Assembly (NCBI GenBank): GCA_947499595.1
Contig: CANMOY010000005.1
Coordinates: 1-64,000 of the forward strand
DNA from: an uncultured Mesonia sp.
GTDB lineage: Bacteria; Bacteroidota; Bacteroidia; Flavobacteriales; Flavobacteriaceae
Length of the DNA stretch: 64,000 nucleotides
Reading direction: 5' to 3'
The position numbers were made by a program, and so were the translations under genes. The notes under the pieces are model-generated. The model made no database searches and was not told where the DNA came from. It worked only from the letters and a program-made list of their open reading frames with translations. This document shows positions 1 through 6,484 of this stretch, piece after piece; the stretch's first letter is position 1, and every line of letters begins with the position of its first letter.

Positions 1-60
1 TGTATCCGACGAGCGCAGCGAGAGGAATACACCGTAAAGAAAATGAAAATTAGGACATAG
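1..60 (+). repeat. Family A repeat, 3' end (cut by window edge)
   Basis: This is the terminal part of the dispersed family A element, in the long variant that carries the palindromic GTATCC...GGAATAC module. The same sequence recurs at 16291-16350, 23199-23258 and 25316-25375. The rest of the copy lies outside the window. Confidence 0.8.
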
Positions 61-110
61 CAAGATTGATGAATTGTAAGAAAGTAAGTTATGAAAATAT
101 AAATAAGTTC

Positions 111-190
111 GTTACTTTTCGACTTGTTCTCGATACTTCACATTTTTGTTCTATCGTCCAAAAATCCGAAACTCGAACTGACAAGGCAGG
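111..190 (+). repeat. Family B hairpin repeat, copy 1
   Basis: An imperfect palindrome starts with TTTTCGACT and ends with TGACAAGGCAGG. The outer arms GTTCTCGA and TCGAAC pair, and the inner arms contain ATTTTTG and CAAAAAT. It follows a family A end at the same spacing as in the other fields. Confidence 0.7.
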
Positions 191-198
191 TTTTAAAC

Positions 199-282
199 GC
201 CCTGTTACTTCGAGTGGGCCAGCCTAGCCAACAGGCATTTTTAATGCCGCAGTTGGACTTGCTGGGTTGTATCGAGAAGTGG
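199..282 (+). repeat. Family D repeat, copy 1
   Basis: About 85 bp with a strong hairpin (CCAAC, GGCATT-ttt-AATGCC, GTTGG) and outer arms ACTTCGA/TCGAGAAGT. Near-identical copies lie at 17944-18019 and 18645-18728. Confidence 0.7.
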
Positions 283-325
283 TTTAGTTGGAACTAAAAA
301 AGTAAAGGATTAAAAAACTCAGATT

Positions 326-568
326 TTAAGGCTTGCAAACCTTACAAGCCGTATAACCCGCTGCTTTAGCTTCAGCCTTAGTGGTTTTAATCTTACTGCT
401 TTTTAAATATCTACAACCGGATTTATGGTACTTCTTACCGGTATTGGTAATATAAACTACTTCGGTAAAAGGCTGTATGCGCTCTACTTTTACCGGTAAA
501 CTGACCGCCGAAAAACTCGGACTTAAGGCACTGACTAAAAATAGTAAAAGGAATAAAAAATTTTTCAT
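326..568 (-). CDS. Small secreted protein with Ada-like Cys/His metal-binding motif
   Basis: 80 residues. Residues 1-20 form a signal peptide with a long Leu/Phe core. The mature part ends in a compact domain with H48, C52, C75 and C78 (spacing HxxxC ... CxxC), which suggests binding of one zinc ion. Similar short Cys/His domains are known as C-terminal tails of secreted nucleases and related proteins. Here the domain stands alone, so it could be a free-standing version or the remnant of a longer protein. Its start overlaps the end of the upstream acetyltransferase gene by 4 bp, so it is probably the last gene of the polysaccharide operon. The partner and function are unknown; the metal-binding role is inferred from residue spacing only. 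Confidence 0.65.
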   Translation of the reverse strand: MKNFLFLLLFLVSALSPSFSAVSLPVKVERIQPFTEVVYITNTGKKYHKSGCRYLKSSKIKTTKAEAKAAGYTACKVCKP

Positions 569-1158
569 GAGGAGTGGTCTTTTTTAATGATACGGCCTGG
601 GTTGCCCACCAGGGTTACCCCATCGGGTACGTCTTTAATAATCACGGTTCCGGCTCCAATACGGCAGTTTTTGCCGATGCTTATGCCTTGTATCACCTGC
701 GCCCCTATACCGATATGCGTTCCCGAACCTACCTCAACACCTCCGGCCAAAGCCGCATTGGGTGAAACATGAACAAAATCGCCTAAACGACAGTCGTGCT
801 CAATTACCGCAGCGGTATTGATGATGGCGTGCCGACCGATATGCGTATCGGCATTGATCACCGCAGCGGGCATCACTACCGTGCCTTCCCCTATTTGGCA
901 ACTGGGAGAGCAAATGGCACTGGGATGTATAAGCGCTGCCGCATAATCAACTGCTAAAGTCTGACTCAATCGTCTGCGGGTTTCATTATCTCCAATTCCC
1001 AAAATAAGCGGATGCGCTTTTAAACGTTCTGGACTTGGGCTATGTACAGGAAGTCCCATATGGGAAGTGATGCTTGTATTATCATCCAGTAAATACCCCA
1101 ATTGCCTCTGCTGTTGCGCATAAAGCAGATCTAAAATCACCTTGCTGTGGCCGAACAT
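565..1158 (-). CDS. NeuD/PglD-type sugar O/N-acetyltransferase, N-terminally short
   Basis: 197 residues of the left-handed beta-helix acyltransferase family that acetylates amino sugars or sialic acids from acetyl-CoA in the cytoplasm. Hexapeptide repeats run from about residue 85 to 190. The catalytic-type His is H121 in IEHDC, and GDNETRRRL (56-64) is typical of the small N-terminal domain. Family members normally begin with a beta strand and a GAGGHxK loop. Here the first codon falls inside that loop (MFGHSK), and an in-frame stop lies five codons upstream, so about eight residues are missing. Either the protein tolerates this or the gene lost its 5' end. It lies at the distal end of the polysaccharide operon, where PglC-PglD-type gene pairs are common. 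Confidence 0.8.
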   Translation of the reverse strand: MFGHSKVILDLLYAQQQRQLGYLLDDNTSITSHMGLPVHSPSPERLKAHPLILGIGDNETRRRLSQTLAVDYAAALIHPSAICSPSCQIGEGTVVMPAAVINADTHIGRHAIINTAAVIEHDCRLGDFVHVSPNAALAGGVEVGSGTHIGIGAQVIQGISIGKNCRIGAGTVIIKDVPDGVTLVGNPGRIIKKDHSS

Positions 1159-1356
1159 TGAGAAACCCGCGTATTAATCAAATAATTCAGTTGTTATTTA
1201 GTTAATTTGGATTTTTCTTGCGTAAGAAATATTGGTTTACTAGTCACTATCTACCATAATGTTAGATTACACAATATACCTTTTTTTACAGAGTTAGTTA
1301 ATTCATAATTCGAGAGCAACTATAACCCACCTCCTTCAAATATGCATTTTAGTAAC

Positions 1357-2400
1357 CTATTTAGCCCTATATAACGGAAAAAAATTCGGATAATCTTCCG
1401 GTTTTAGATTTTTCTCTGCTACTAAACTATTATAAACTTCCTCATTAACTATCAAATTCCAAACTTTAAATTGATGAAAATCTTTGGAAAAACCGGATTT
1501 AAAACGAAATAACGAATCTTCATCGCTACCACCAACGCCACCGCCTAAATTCAGATAATTTAAATTCAAATCATTGCCTAATAAGCGAGCCTCATTTATA
1601 ATCAATTTCATGGGATGATCACGCATAAAAATATTTTTTGTGCCTGATAAGTGATATTGCATGATAGTATTTGTATAAGTAAATATACCACCCACGGCAG
1701 GTTCTCCTTCTTTAAAACCCATCAGTAAAACAGAATTAAAGCACTCATTATTCAAAAAATTATGGAAATACTCAAAATCGAAATAGTAGCTCTTAGCCGC
1801 TTTCACTCTATCCATTGTTTCGTGATATATTTCCACGAAGTTTTCAATGAAATTATCATTATTTCTAATGACTTTAACCTCATACCTTTTTTTCTTCTTT
1901 AATTGATTAATTTGATTCTTAGTCGATTTCCCATATTGGCGTCTTTGAATAGTCGGATCTGCTTTTAAATTAATCCCTACGACTTTATTGAGGTTTCTTA
2001 CTACTCCAAAACCATTAAAAAATTCAAAATTATTTATATAAGGATGTAATCTTGAAAATACCGAGATTATTTTGTTTTCACGACAGTAGTTTAAAAAGCA
2101 TTTTTTAAAAAAAGTAATTATCCTTTCAGAAAGCTTACTAAAATCTTTTGAAGCTATAGGACCTCCATAACCATAAACTGAATTGGCATCAAAATAATTC
2201 GTAGAGGGAATTGGGCTAACAATTAATGGTAAGCAAATATATTCATCAAATGACCTAACGACAATTAGAATCGATTTTTCATTTTGCTTTTGTTCAATTT
2301 TATGGTAACAAGCCGTATGGTAAAAATCATAATTTACGCATCCATTTATATATTCATTCCATATTGGATTATTTACTTCAATAATTTCGAAATCAAACAT
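1357..2400 (-). CDS. FemAB/GNAT-fold acyl- or aminoacyltransferase
   Basis: 347 residues resembling the FemAB/BioF2-like (Acetyltransf_6) group. These are double GNAT-fold cytoplasmic enzymes that transfer an amino acid or acyl group to an amino sugar or peptide. The C-terminal half holds the recognisable part: HETMDRVKA, GGIFTY, QYHLSGT and a LNLGGG stretch followed by FKSGFS near residues 300-320. It overlaps the preceding gene by 8 bp, so the two are probably translationally coupled. Together with the neighbouring aminotransferase-fold and GNAT genes, it probably attaches an acyl or aminoacyl group to a sugar of the surface polysaccharide. The exact substrate cannot be read. Base composition here is more AT-rich than in wecC. 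Confidence 0.7.
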   Translation of the reverse strand: MFDFEIIEVNNPIWNEYINGCVNYDFYHTACYHKIEQKQNEKSILIVVRSFDEYICLPLIVSPIPSTNYFDANSVYGYGGPIASKDFSKLSERIITFFKKCFLNYCRENKIISVFSRLHPYINNFEFFNGFGVVRNLNKVVGINLKADPTIQRRQYGKSTKNQINQLKKKKRYEVKVIRNNDNFIENFVEIYHETMDRVKAAKSYYFDFEYFHNFLNNECFNSVLLMGFKEGEPAVGGIFTYTNTIMQYHLSGTKNIFMRDHPMKLIINEARLLGNDLNLNYLNLGGGVGGSDEDSLFRFKSGFSKDFHQFKVWNLIVNEEVYNSLVAEKNLKPEDYPNFFPLYRAK

Positions 2401-3442
2401 TTGCTGTAAAAAAATTTAATTGTTTAATTATAAAACGAACATCTTCATTATCGTATCTAAAATCGGAATGTATAAATAACATTTTTTGCTCAAAAAATCT
2501 ATCTTTTTTAGTTTTTTGGTTTGGCCATAATATTGCGGGATAGATATTGCTATCTATTAAAAACCCTTTCAAAGATTCTCTGGTTTTATGGTTATCACAT
2601 AACAACAGTAAACCCATTTCAGAATTTTGATTAGAGGAAAGCAATTTAACCTTCCTATTAGACCGCCATTTTCTTTTAGCAAGTTGTATGTTAGATTGTG
2701 TTTTCTCAAGCAAATTTTTGTAGTTAAATTGAAAAATCATTTTCTTTAATATATCGGGAATAGCACTATCCGGTTTAATTAATTCAAATAATTTTTCAGA
2801 TTCAATATATAAGCTCCTAAACATTTTTTTTTCAATATTTTCATCTTTAAGAAATTTTGATTTTAAAAGCATTGCTGTAAGCTTTTGTAAAACGATTTTA
2901 TCTGAAAGGTTATCTACTTCAAGGTCTACACTCAAGTCTTTATTAGGATCATAGCAAAACCCACCGGCGGGCAACGGCAATTGTTTACGTAGTGAACCAA
3001 AACAATAATTAGCGCTAGATGTTTTAAAGCTCAATAGATTATGTGTAATGTCTTCAATGATGATAGATTTTTTTAAAAAAGACGTATCTAACTTTGAAAT
3101 ACCAAAAAAGTTTACGCTAATAAAAACTGATTTTTCGTCGTCTTCCCAGTCTAAGCTTCTATGTATAAAAGGATTGTAATTATAATAATCAACTTCTATC
3201 GGAAGATTTCTGCAAAAATCCACTACCTCGTGACAGTAATAAGAAGGAAAACCAACCTTACACCACCCAAATTTTTCTATACCATAATTTAGTAAATTAT
3301 AAAGCGCAGCTCTGCCAGATAAAAATAAAGAAAGGTGCTCTTCATTAAATATAGAATACTCAGCATTAATTACATTACTTTGATAGTAATGAAAATCTGA
3401 ACCAAATTCTTTACTTATCATTCCAGTAGTCTGTTTTGTCAA
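2393..3442 (-). CDS. Atypical DegT/DnrJ-like PLP aminotransferase-fold protein
   Basis: 349 residues. SGRAAL (42-47) matches the cofactor-phosphate loop of sugar aminotransferases. IIIEDITHN (127-135) matches the segment whose Asp contacts the PLP ring nitrogen. YCFGSLRKQLPLPAGG (146-161) matches the segment holding the PLP lysine, here probably K153. The rest is divergent from standard DegT/PglE enzymes, so the donor and the sugar are not predictable. The first codon overlaps the upstream GNAT gene by 32 bp. A Met at residue 8 would cut the overlap to 11 bp and is a plausible true start. It sits in a block with GNAT and FemAB genes, which suggests it makes the amino group that is then acylated. 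No standard DegT gene is visible in the operon. Confidence 0.6.
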   Translation of the reverse strand: MTKQTTGMISKEFGSDFHYYQSNVINAEYSIFNEEHLSLFLSGRAALYNLLNYGIEKFGWCKVGFPSYYCHEVVDFCRNLPIEVDYYNYNPFIHRSLDWEDDEKSVFISVNFFGISKLDTSFLKKSIIIEDITHNLLSFKTSSANYCFGSLRKQLPLPAGGFCYDPNKDLSVDLEVDNLSDKIVLQKLTAMLLKSKFLKDENIEKKMFRSLYIESEKLFELIKPDSAIPDILKKMIFQFNYKNLLEKTQSNIQLAKRKWRSNRKVKLLSSNQNSEMGLLLLCDNHKTRESLKGFLIDSNIYPAILWPNQKTKKDRFFEQKMLFIHSDFRYDNEDVRFIIKQLNFFTANV

Positions 3443-3974
3443 TCAGCTTGTTATAGCCTTCTCTCGTAATACCTACAACAACCTGATCCCACCATTGATT
3501 TTTCCTAAAATAATGATTTTTTTTAACTCCTTCGACTACCCAGCCACATTTTTTTGTGTAAACTCCAATAGAGGCTTCATTATAAGAAATCATAGAACCA
3601 TTCAACCTCATTAATCCTAACTCTTCAAAGGCATATCTATTCATTGCCATGATAGAATCGACACCATAACCCTTGCCTCTAATGTCAATATCACCAAGCA
3701 ACATACCGTGAAAAGCATTCTTATTTTTCCAATCAATATCAACAAGATTGGACATACCTATTAGTCCTAAGTCGTTTGTCTCAATCGCAAATCTTTGGTT
3801 ATTAGAATTTAGAGATAAAGATTCAAACCACTTTTCCTGATCTTTCATACTAGATGGAAAATGCCACCCCCCCAACATATAATTAATATTAGGATCATTT
3901 GACCATTTATGAATCAACGTTAAATCTTCTTTTTCAATTGCCCGAAGCAACACCTTATTTCCTTTTATATTCAT
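3411..3974 (-). CDS. GNAT-family N-acetyltransferase (RimJ/RimL-like)
   Basis: 187 residues. The N-terminus (VLLRAIEKEDL...HKWSNDP) and the acetyl-CoA loop IRGKGYG (the Q/RxxGxG motif) are typical of Acetyltransf_3 enzymes, which transfer an acetyl group to an amine. In this operon the acceptor is more likely an amino sugar or its nucleotide derivative than a ribosomal protein, as in polysaccharide-linked GNATs such as PseH. It overlaps the upstream sugar transferase by 20 bp and the downstream aminotransferase-fold gene by 32 bp, which implies co-translation. The family is clear; the substrate is inferred from neighbours. Confidence 0.8.
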   Translation of the reverse strand: MNIKGNKVLLRAIEKEDLTLIHKWSNDPNINYMLGGWHFPSSMKDQEKWFESLSLNSNNQRFAIETNDLGLIGMSNLVDIDWKNKNAFHGMLLGDIDIRGKGYGVDSIMAMNRYAFEELGLMRLNGSMISYNEASIGVYTKKCGWVVEGVKKNHYFRKNQWWDQVVVGITREGYNKLIDKTDYWNDK

Positions 3975-4617
3975 TAGTTTTATTTTTAAAATGATTAGAA
4001 CTTAAATTTCTACTCAAACCTATATCGTCAACTTCATCAACCGTTTGTCCTAAGACAATATCATTTGATTTAAAAAAAATTGTTTTAATTGTCCAAATTA
4101 AAATTTTTAGGTCTAATACAAAAGATAAATTGTTAACATATATTACGTCGTTTTTCAATCGTTCACTAAACTTCAACAAATTTCTACCTTTAACTTGAGC
4201 TAAACCTGTGATTCCTGGCTTAACATCATGCCTTAATTTCTGTTTAGGCGAATAAATTTCTAAATATTCTGGCAACAAAGGTCGCGGTCCTACCAAACTC
4301 ATATCGCCTTTTAAAACATTTAGCAGTTGGGGAATTTCATCTAATGAAGTTTTTCGTACAAATTTCCCAATTCGGGTAAGACGTTCTGCATCGGGTAATA
4401 ACTTACCTCCCGCATCGCGTTTATCGTTCATCGTTTTAAATTTGATAATGCTAAAAATTCGCTCGTTCTTTCCAGGCCGCTTCTGTACGAAAAATGGTTT
4501 TCCATTGTTCGCAAGCGCTAAAGCAAGTGTTACCACGATAAAAATCGGACTCAGAATTAGCAAACCCACTAAGGCGGCGAGGAAGTCAAGAAGGGGTTTG
4601 ATTGCGTTTTTATACAT
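3955..4617 (-). CDS. Initiating sugar-phosphate transferase (PglC/WcaJ-type)
   Basis: 220 residues. This phosphoglycosyl transferase puts the first sugar-1-phosphate on undecaprenyl phosphate at the cytoplasmic membrane. An N-terminal membrane segment (about 10-38) precedes the conserved core: FFVQKRPGKN, FKTM, the catalytic Asp-Glu pair in TSLDEIPQL, then LKGDMSLVGPRPLLPEY. The size equals that of single-domain PglC-like enzymes, without the extra N-terminal helices of WcaJ. It starts the repeat unit that the downstream and upstream glycosyltransferases extend. A disrupted four-helix-bundle gene separates it from the GT4 gene upstream, yet the strand and operon direction continue. Confidence 0.92.
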   Translation of the reverse strand: MYKNAIKPLLDFLAALVGLLILSPIFIVVTLALALANNGKPFFVQKRPGKNERIFSIIKFKTMNDKRDAGGKLLPDAERLTRIGKFVRKTSLDEIPQLLNVLKGDMSLVGPRPLLPEYLEIYSPKQKLRHDVKPGITGLAQVKGRNLLKFSERLKNDVIYVNNLSFVLDLKILIWTIKTIFFKSNDIVLGQTVDEVDDIGLSRNLSSNHFKNKTNEYKRK

Positions 4618-4619
4618 GT

Positions 4620-4638
4620 TTTACTGGTTGACTGGTTT
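4620..4638 (+). repeat. 19-bp direct repeat bounding the four-helix-bundle insertion (left)
   Basis: TTTACTGGTTGACTGGTTT is identical to 5284-5302. The two copies bracket the broken four-helix-bundle gene exactly and lie just outside its coding ends. Confidence 0.75.
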
Positions 4639-4841
4639 TGGTTTTCAAAATATTTAATCAAGTTTACTAACTGCTTTCCTATTTTCTGATTCTCCTTTTT
4701 TAATTCCGTAGCTATTGCTTCAGACAAAAAATTAAGGTTTTCAGCAATAATCAGTTACGTTTCTAATTCCGAATTACTACCTAAAGCTATATATAGAAAA
4801 TGATTTCGTTCTTTAACTCCTTTTCTGGAATAACCCTCTGT

Positions 4842-5105
4842 TTAACCTGTGAAATACGATTTAAGTCTTTTTTTTAGAAACATTTTACCATAATATGCTT
4901 TGAGATATTTCTCTCTTTTTAACGCATCTTTTTGAGATAAACAAGCTTCAAAATAAATTAGCTTTAAAGGTCTGCGATTTTTTGTTGATACTACGGAACC
5001 TTTATTGTGCTCACTTAATCGTAAATTCAAATCTTTCGTATAACCAGTATAGTTTTTACCTTCAAGTTCGCTTTCCAGAATATAAACATAGAAAAAATTT
5101 TCCAT
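4842..5105 (-). CDS. Small GIY-YIG nuclease-domain protein, copy 1
   Basis: 87 residues, a single GIY-YIG domain of the UPF0213-like size. Visible motifs are FYVYIL (GIY strand), YTGYT (YIG strand), LRLSEHN with the catalytic-type Arg, and a Glu in the ALKREKYLKAYYG helix, which would be the metal ligand. No DNA-binding module is fused. The ORF lies inside a four-helix-bundle gene, and perfect 12-bp inverted repeats lie at both ends. The stop codon is at the very edge of the insert. Its residues look intact, so it may still be active. Whether it moves itself, as homing endonucleases do, is inference. Confidence 0.88.
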   Translation of the reverse strand: MENFFYVYILESELEGKNYTGYTKDLNLRLSEHNKGSVVSTKNRRPLKLIYFEACLSQKDALKREKYLKAYYGKMFLKKRLKSYFTG

Positions 5106-5130
5106 AATGATTTGAATTTATTTCACAGGT
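4842..5130 (-). mobile_element. Putative minimal GIY-YIG cassette with terminal inverted repeats
   Basis: ACCTGTGAAATA at 4845-4856 and TATTTCACAGGT at 5119-5130 are perfect 12-bp inverted repeats. They enclose almost nothing but the GIY-YIG ORF (about 290 bp in total). The host gene is cut exactly here. No transposase is present. I see no clear target-site duplication. Confidence 0.55.
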
Positions 5131-5283
5131 GAAGAGTTCGACGGAACAGAAACAGCACTTTTTCTTAATTGAGAAGTTAATCCATAACGTTCAGTAGAAA
5201 AGAAATGTTGAGTCTTTTGATAAAGTCGAGTAACAAAATTAATGCTATTCTTCCAAACATCTAAATCTTTATGTGTCTTCATA

Positions 5284-5302
5284 TTTACTGGTTGACTGGT
5301 TT
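5284..5302 (+). repeat. 19-bp direct repeat bounding the four-helix-bundle insertion (right)
   Basis: Identical to 4620-4638. It contains two tandem ACTGGTT units. With its partner it frames a 664-bp block that looks like an insertion into the polysaccharide operon. Confidence 0.75.
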
Positions 5303-5314
5303 ACTAACTACTCA

Positions 5315-6484
5315 CTACACGTTACTTATCTCCACCAACCCCTCATATTCCTCCAACAGCGCCTCCCAAACCAACTTTTGCTCATACCTTTTACAAATCA
5401 TTGGTCTTGCATTTTTTTGTAGATGGGTATAGAGGGTTCTATCGTTCATTATTTGCAACATGGCGTTTTGCAAAGCTTCTGTATTTTTTGGTGGAATGAT
5501 AAGTCCGTTTTCTTGGTTTTTGATGATTTCGTTGCTCCCGTTTATATCCGTCACTATACTTGGTAAATCCATTGCACCGGCTTGTAAAACTACATTGGGG
5601 AAGCCTTCGCGATAACTGGGAAATGCTAAGGCATCACTAATTGCAAAAAAAGATCGTACATCTTCTTGATAACCTACTGAAATGATAGCCGGGTTTGTTT
5701 CTATTTCGTGAAGTGTTGATTGTTGTAGAGGATCTAATTCTGTTTCGAATGGTCCTACTAATAACAATTTTATCTCTCGACTCCGCTCGAGAGGACATAG
5801 GTTTTTAAATGCATCTACTAATTCGTTAATTCCTTTATCGCCTACTAAGCGCCCAACAAAAACAAAAACAAAATCTTCTTGTGCTATGCCGTATTTCTTC
5901 CGTAAAGCTTGTTTTTTTATGCTGGTGACTTGCTGTGGAGAAAAGTGCTGGGTATTGATGCCACAAACGCTTCCATTAGCCAGTACTTTCAAAGGTTTGG
6001 TTGTAATTTTATAGTCTATTAAATCTTGTTTAACTCCTTCTCCCTCTGGATAAACATGGGTTGCAGCTCTACATAAAAGACGGTCCATTTGTATTAATAA
6101 CTTCTGCATTGCTCCTGCCTGCGTGGGAAAAATTAGACCAGTAAACGTATGCAAACGGAATGGCACGCCCGCAATCCTTGCCGCTAACATAGATAGCAAG
6201 CCTGCTTTAGGAGTAATAGAGTGAACTATTTGTGGCTTTTCTTTACGAAACAGCCTAATCAATTTCCATAAAGCTATTAAATCTTTAAGTGGACTGATAC
6301 CTCGCTGCATGCGAACAGCTTTTACCACAACGCCTTCTCTGCGTTCTATTTTTTGCAATAAATCCAGTGGCGGTGACGAAACACCCACAATCTCAAAGTA
6401 TGAAGACAAAAAATGCAACTGACCCTCAAGTAATTTATCAAGAGATATAGGTACAGTAGCGGTGCGGATGAGTTTAGGTTTCAT
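5315..6484 (-). CDS. GT4-family glycosyltransferase
   Basis: 389 residues with the two-Rossmann GT-B fold. The N-terminal domain has IVHSITPKAGLLSMLAAR, and the C-terminal domain has FVFVGRLVGDKG and a donor-binding region REGFPNVVLQAGAMDLP. In the usual EX7E motif the second Glu is replaced by Gln (EGFPNVVLQ). Residues around AFKNL-CPLERSRE-IKLLLVGPF contain an extra palindrome-encoded stretch (5774-5793) that looks like a small in-frame repeat insertion. The enzyme should add a sugar from a nucleotide donor to the lipid-linked repeat unit in the cytoplasm; donor and acceptor are unknown. It overlaps the upstream pyruvyltransferase-like gene by one base. Confidence 0.88.
   Translation of the reverse strand: MKPKLIRTATVPISLDKLLEGQLHFLSSYFEIVGVSSPPLDLLQKIERREGVVVKAVRMQRGISPLKDLIALWKLIRLFRKEKPQIVHSITPKAGLLSMLAARIAGVPFRLHTFTGLIFPTQAGAMQKLLIQMDRLLCRAATHVYPEGEGVKQDLIDYKITTKPLKVLANGSVCGINTQHFSPQQVTSIKKQALRKKYGIAQEDFVFVFVGRLVGDKGINELVDAFKNLCPLERSREIKLLLVGPFETELDPLQQSTLHEIETNPAIISVGYQEDVRSFFAISDALAFPSYREGFPNVVLQAGAMDLPSIVTDINGSNEIIKNQENGLIIPPKNTEALQNAMLQIMNDRTLYTHLQKNARPMICKRYEQKLVWEALLEEYEGLVEISNV
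5774..5793 (+). repeat. Small palindrome inside the GT4 coding sequence
   Basis: CTCTCGA-ctccgc-TCGAGAG is a perfect 7-bp-arm palindrome of the kind seen in the intergenic repeats (GACTnCnCTCGA). It sits in a surface loop of the glycosyltransferase without breaking the frame and encodes PLERSRE. Confidence 0.55.

Larger units (their letters stand above)
4640..5282 (-). pseudogene. Four-helix-bundle (S23/IVP-like) gene interrupted by a GIY-YIG cassette
   Basis: The 5' part (5282 to 5118) encodes 54 residues beginning MKTHKDLDVW and reaching YGLTSQLRKSAVSVPSN, the hallmark of four-helix-bundle proteins related to 23S rRNA intervening-sequence proteins. There the frame turns into SSPVK and stops. 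The 3' part resumes directly after the GIY-YIG stop codon (4841 downwards) as TEGYSRKGVKERNHFLYIALG, with one further in-frame stop after SNSELET, then LIIAENLNFLSEAI to about 4640. Joining the halves gives the normal order VPSN-(IA)EG-S-K and about 115 residues. The gene is therefore dead. The family's cellular role is not established. Confidence 0.85.
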
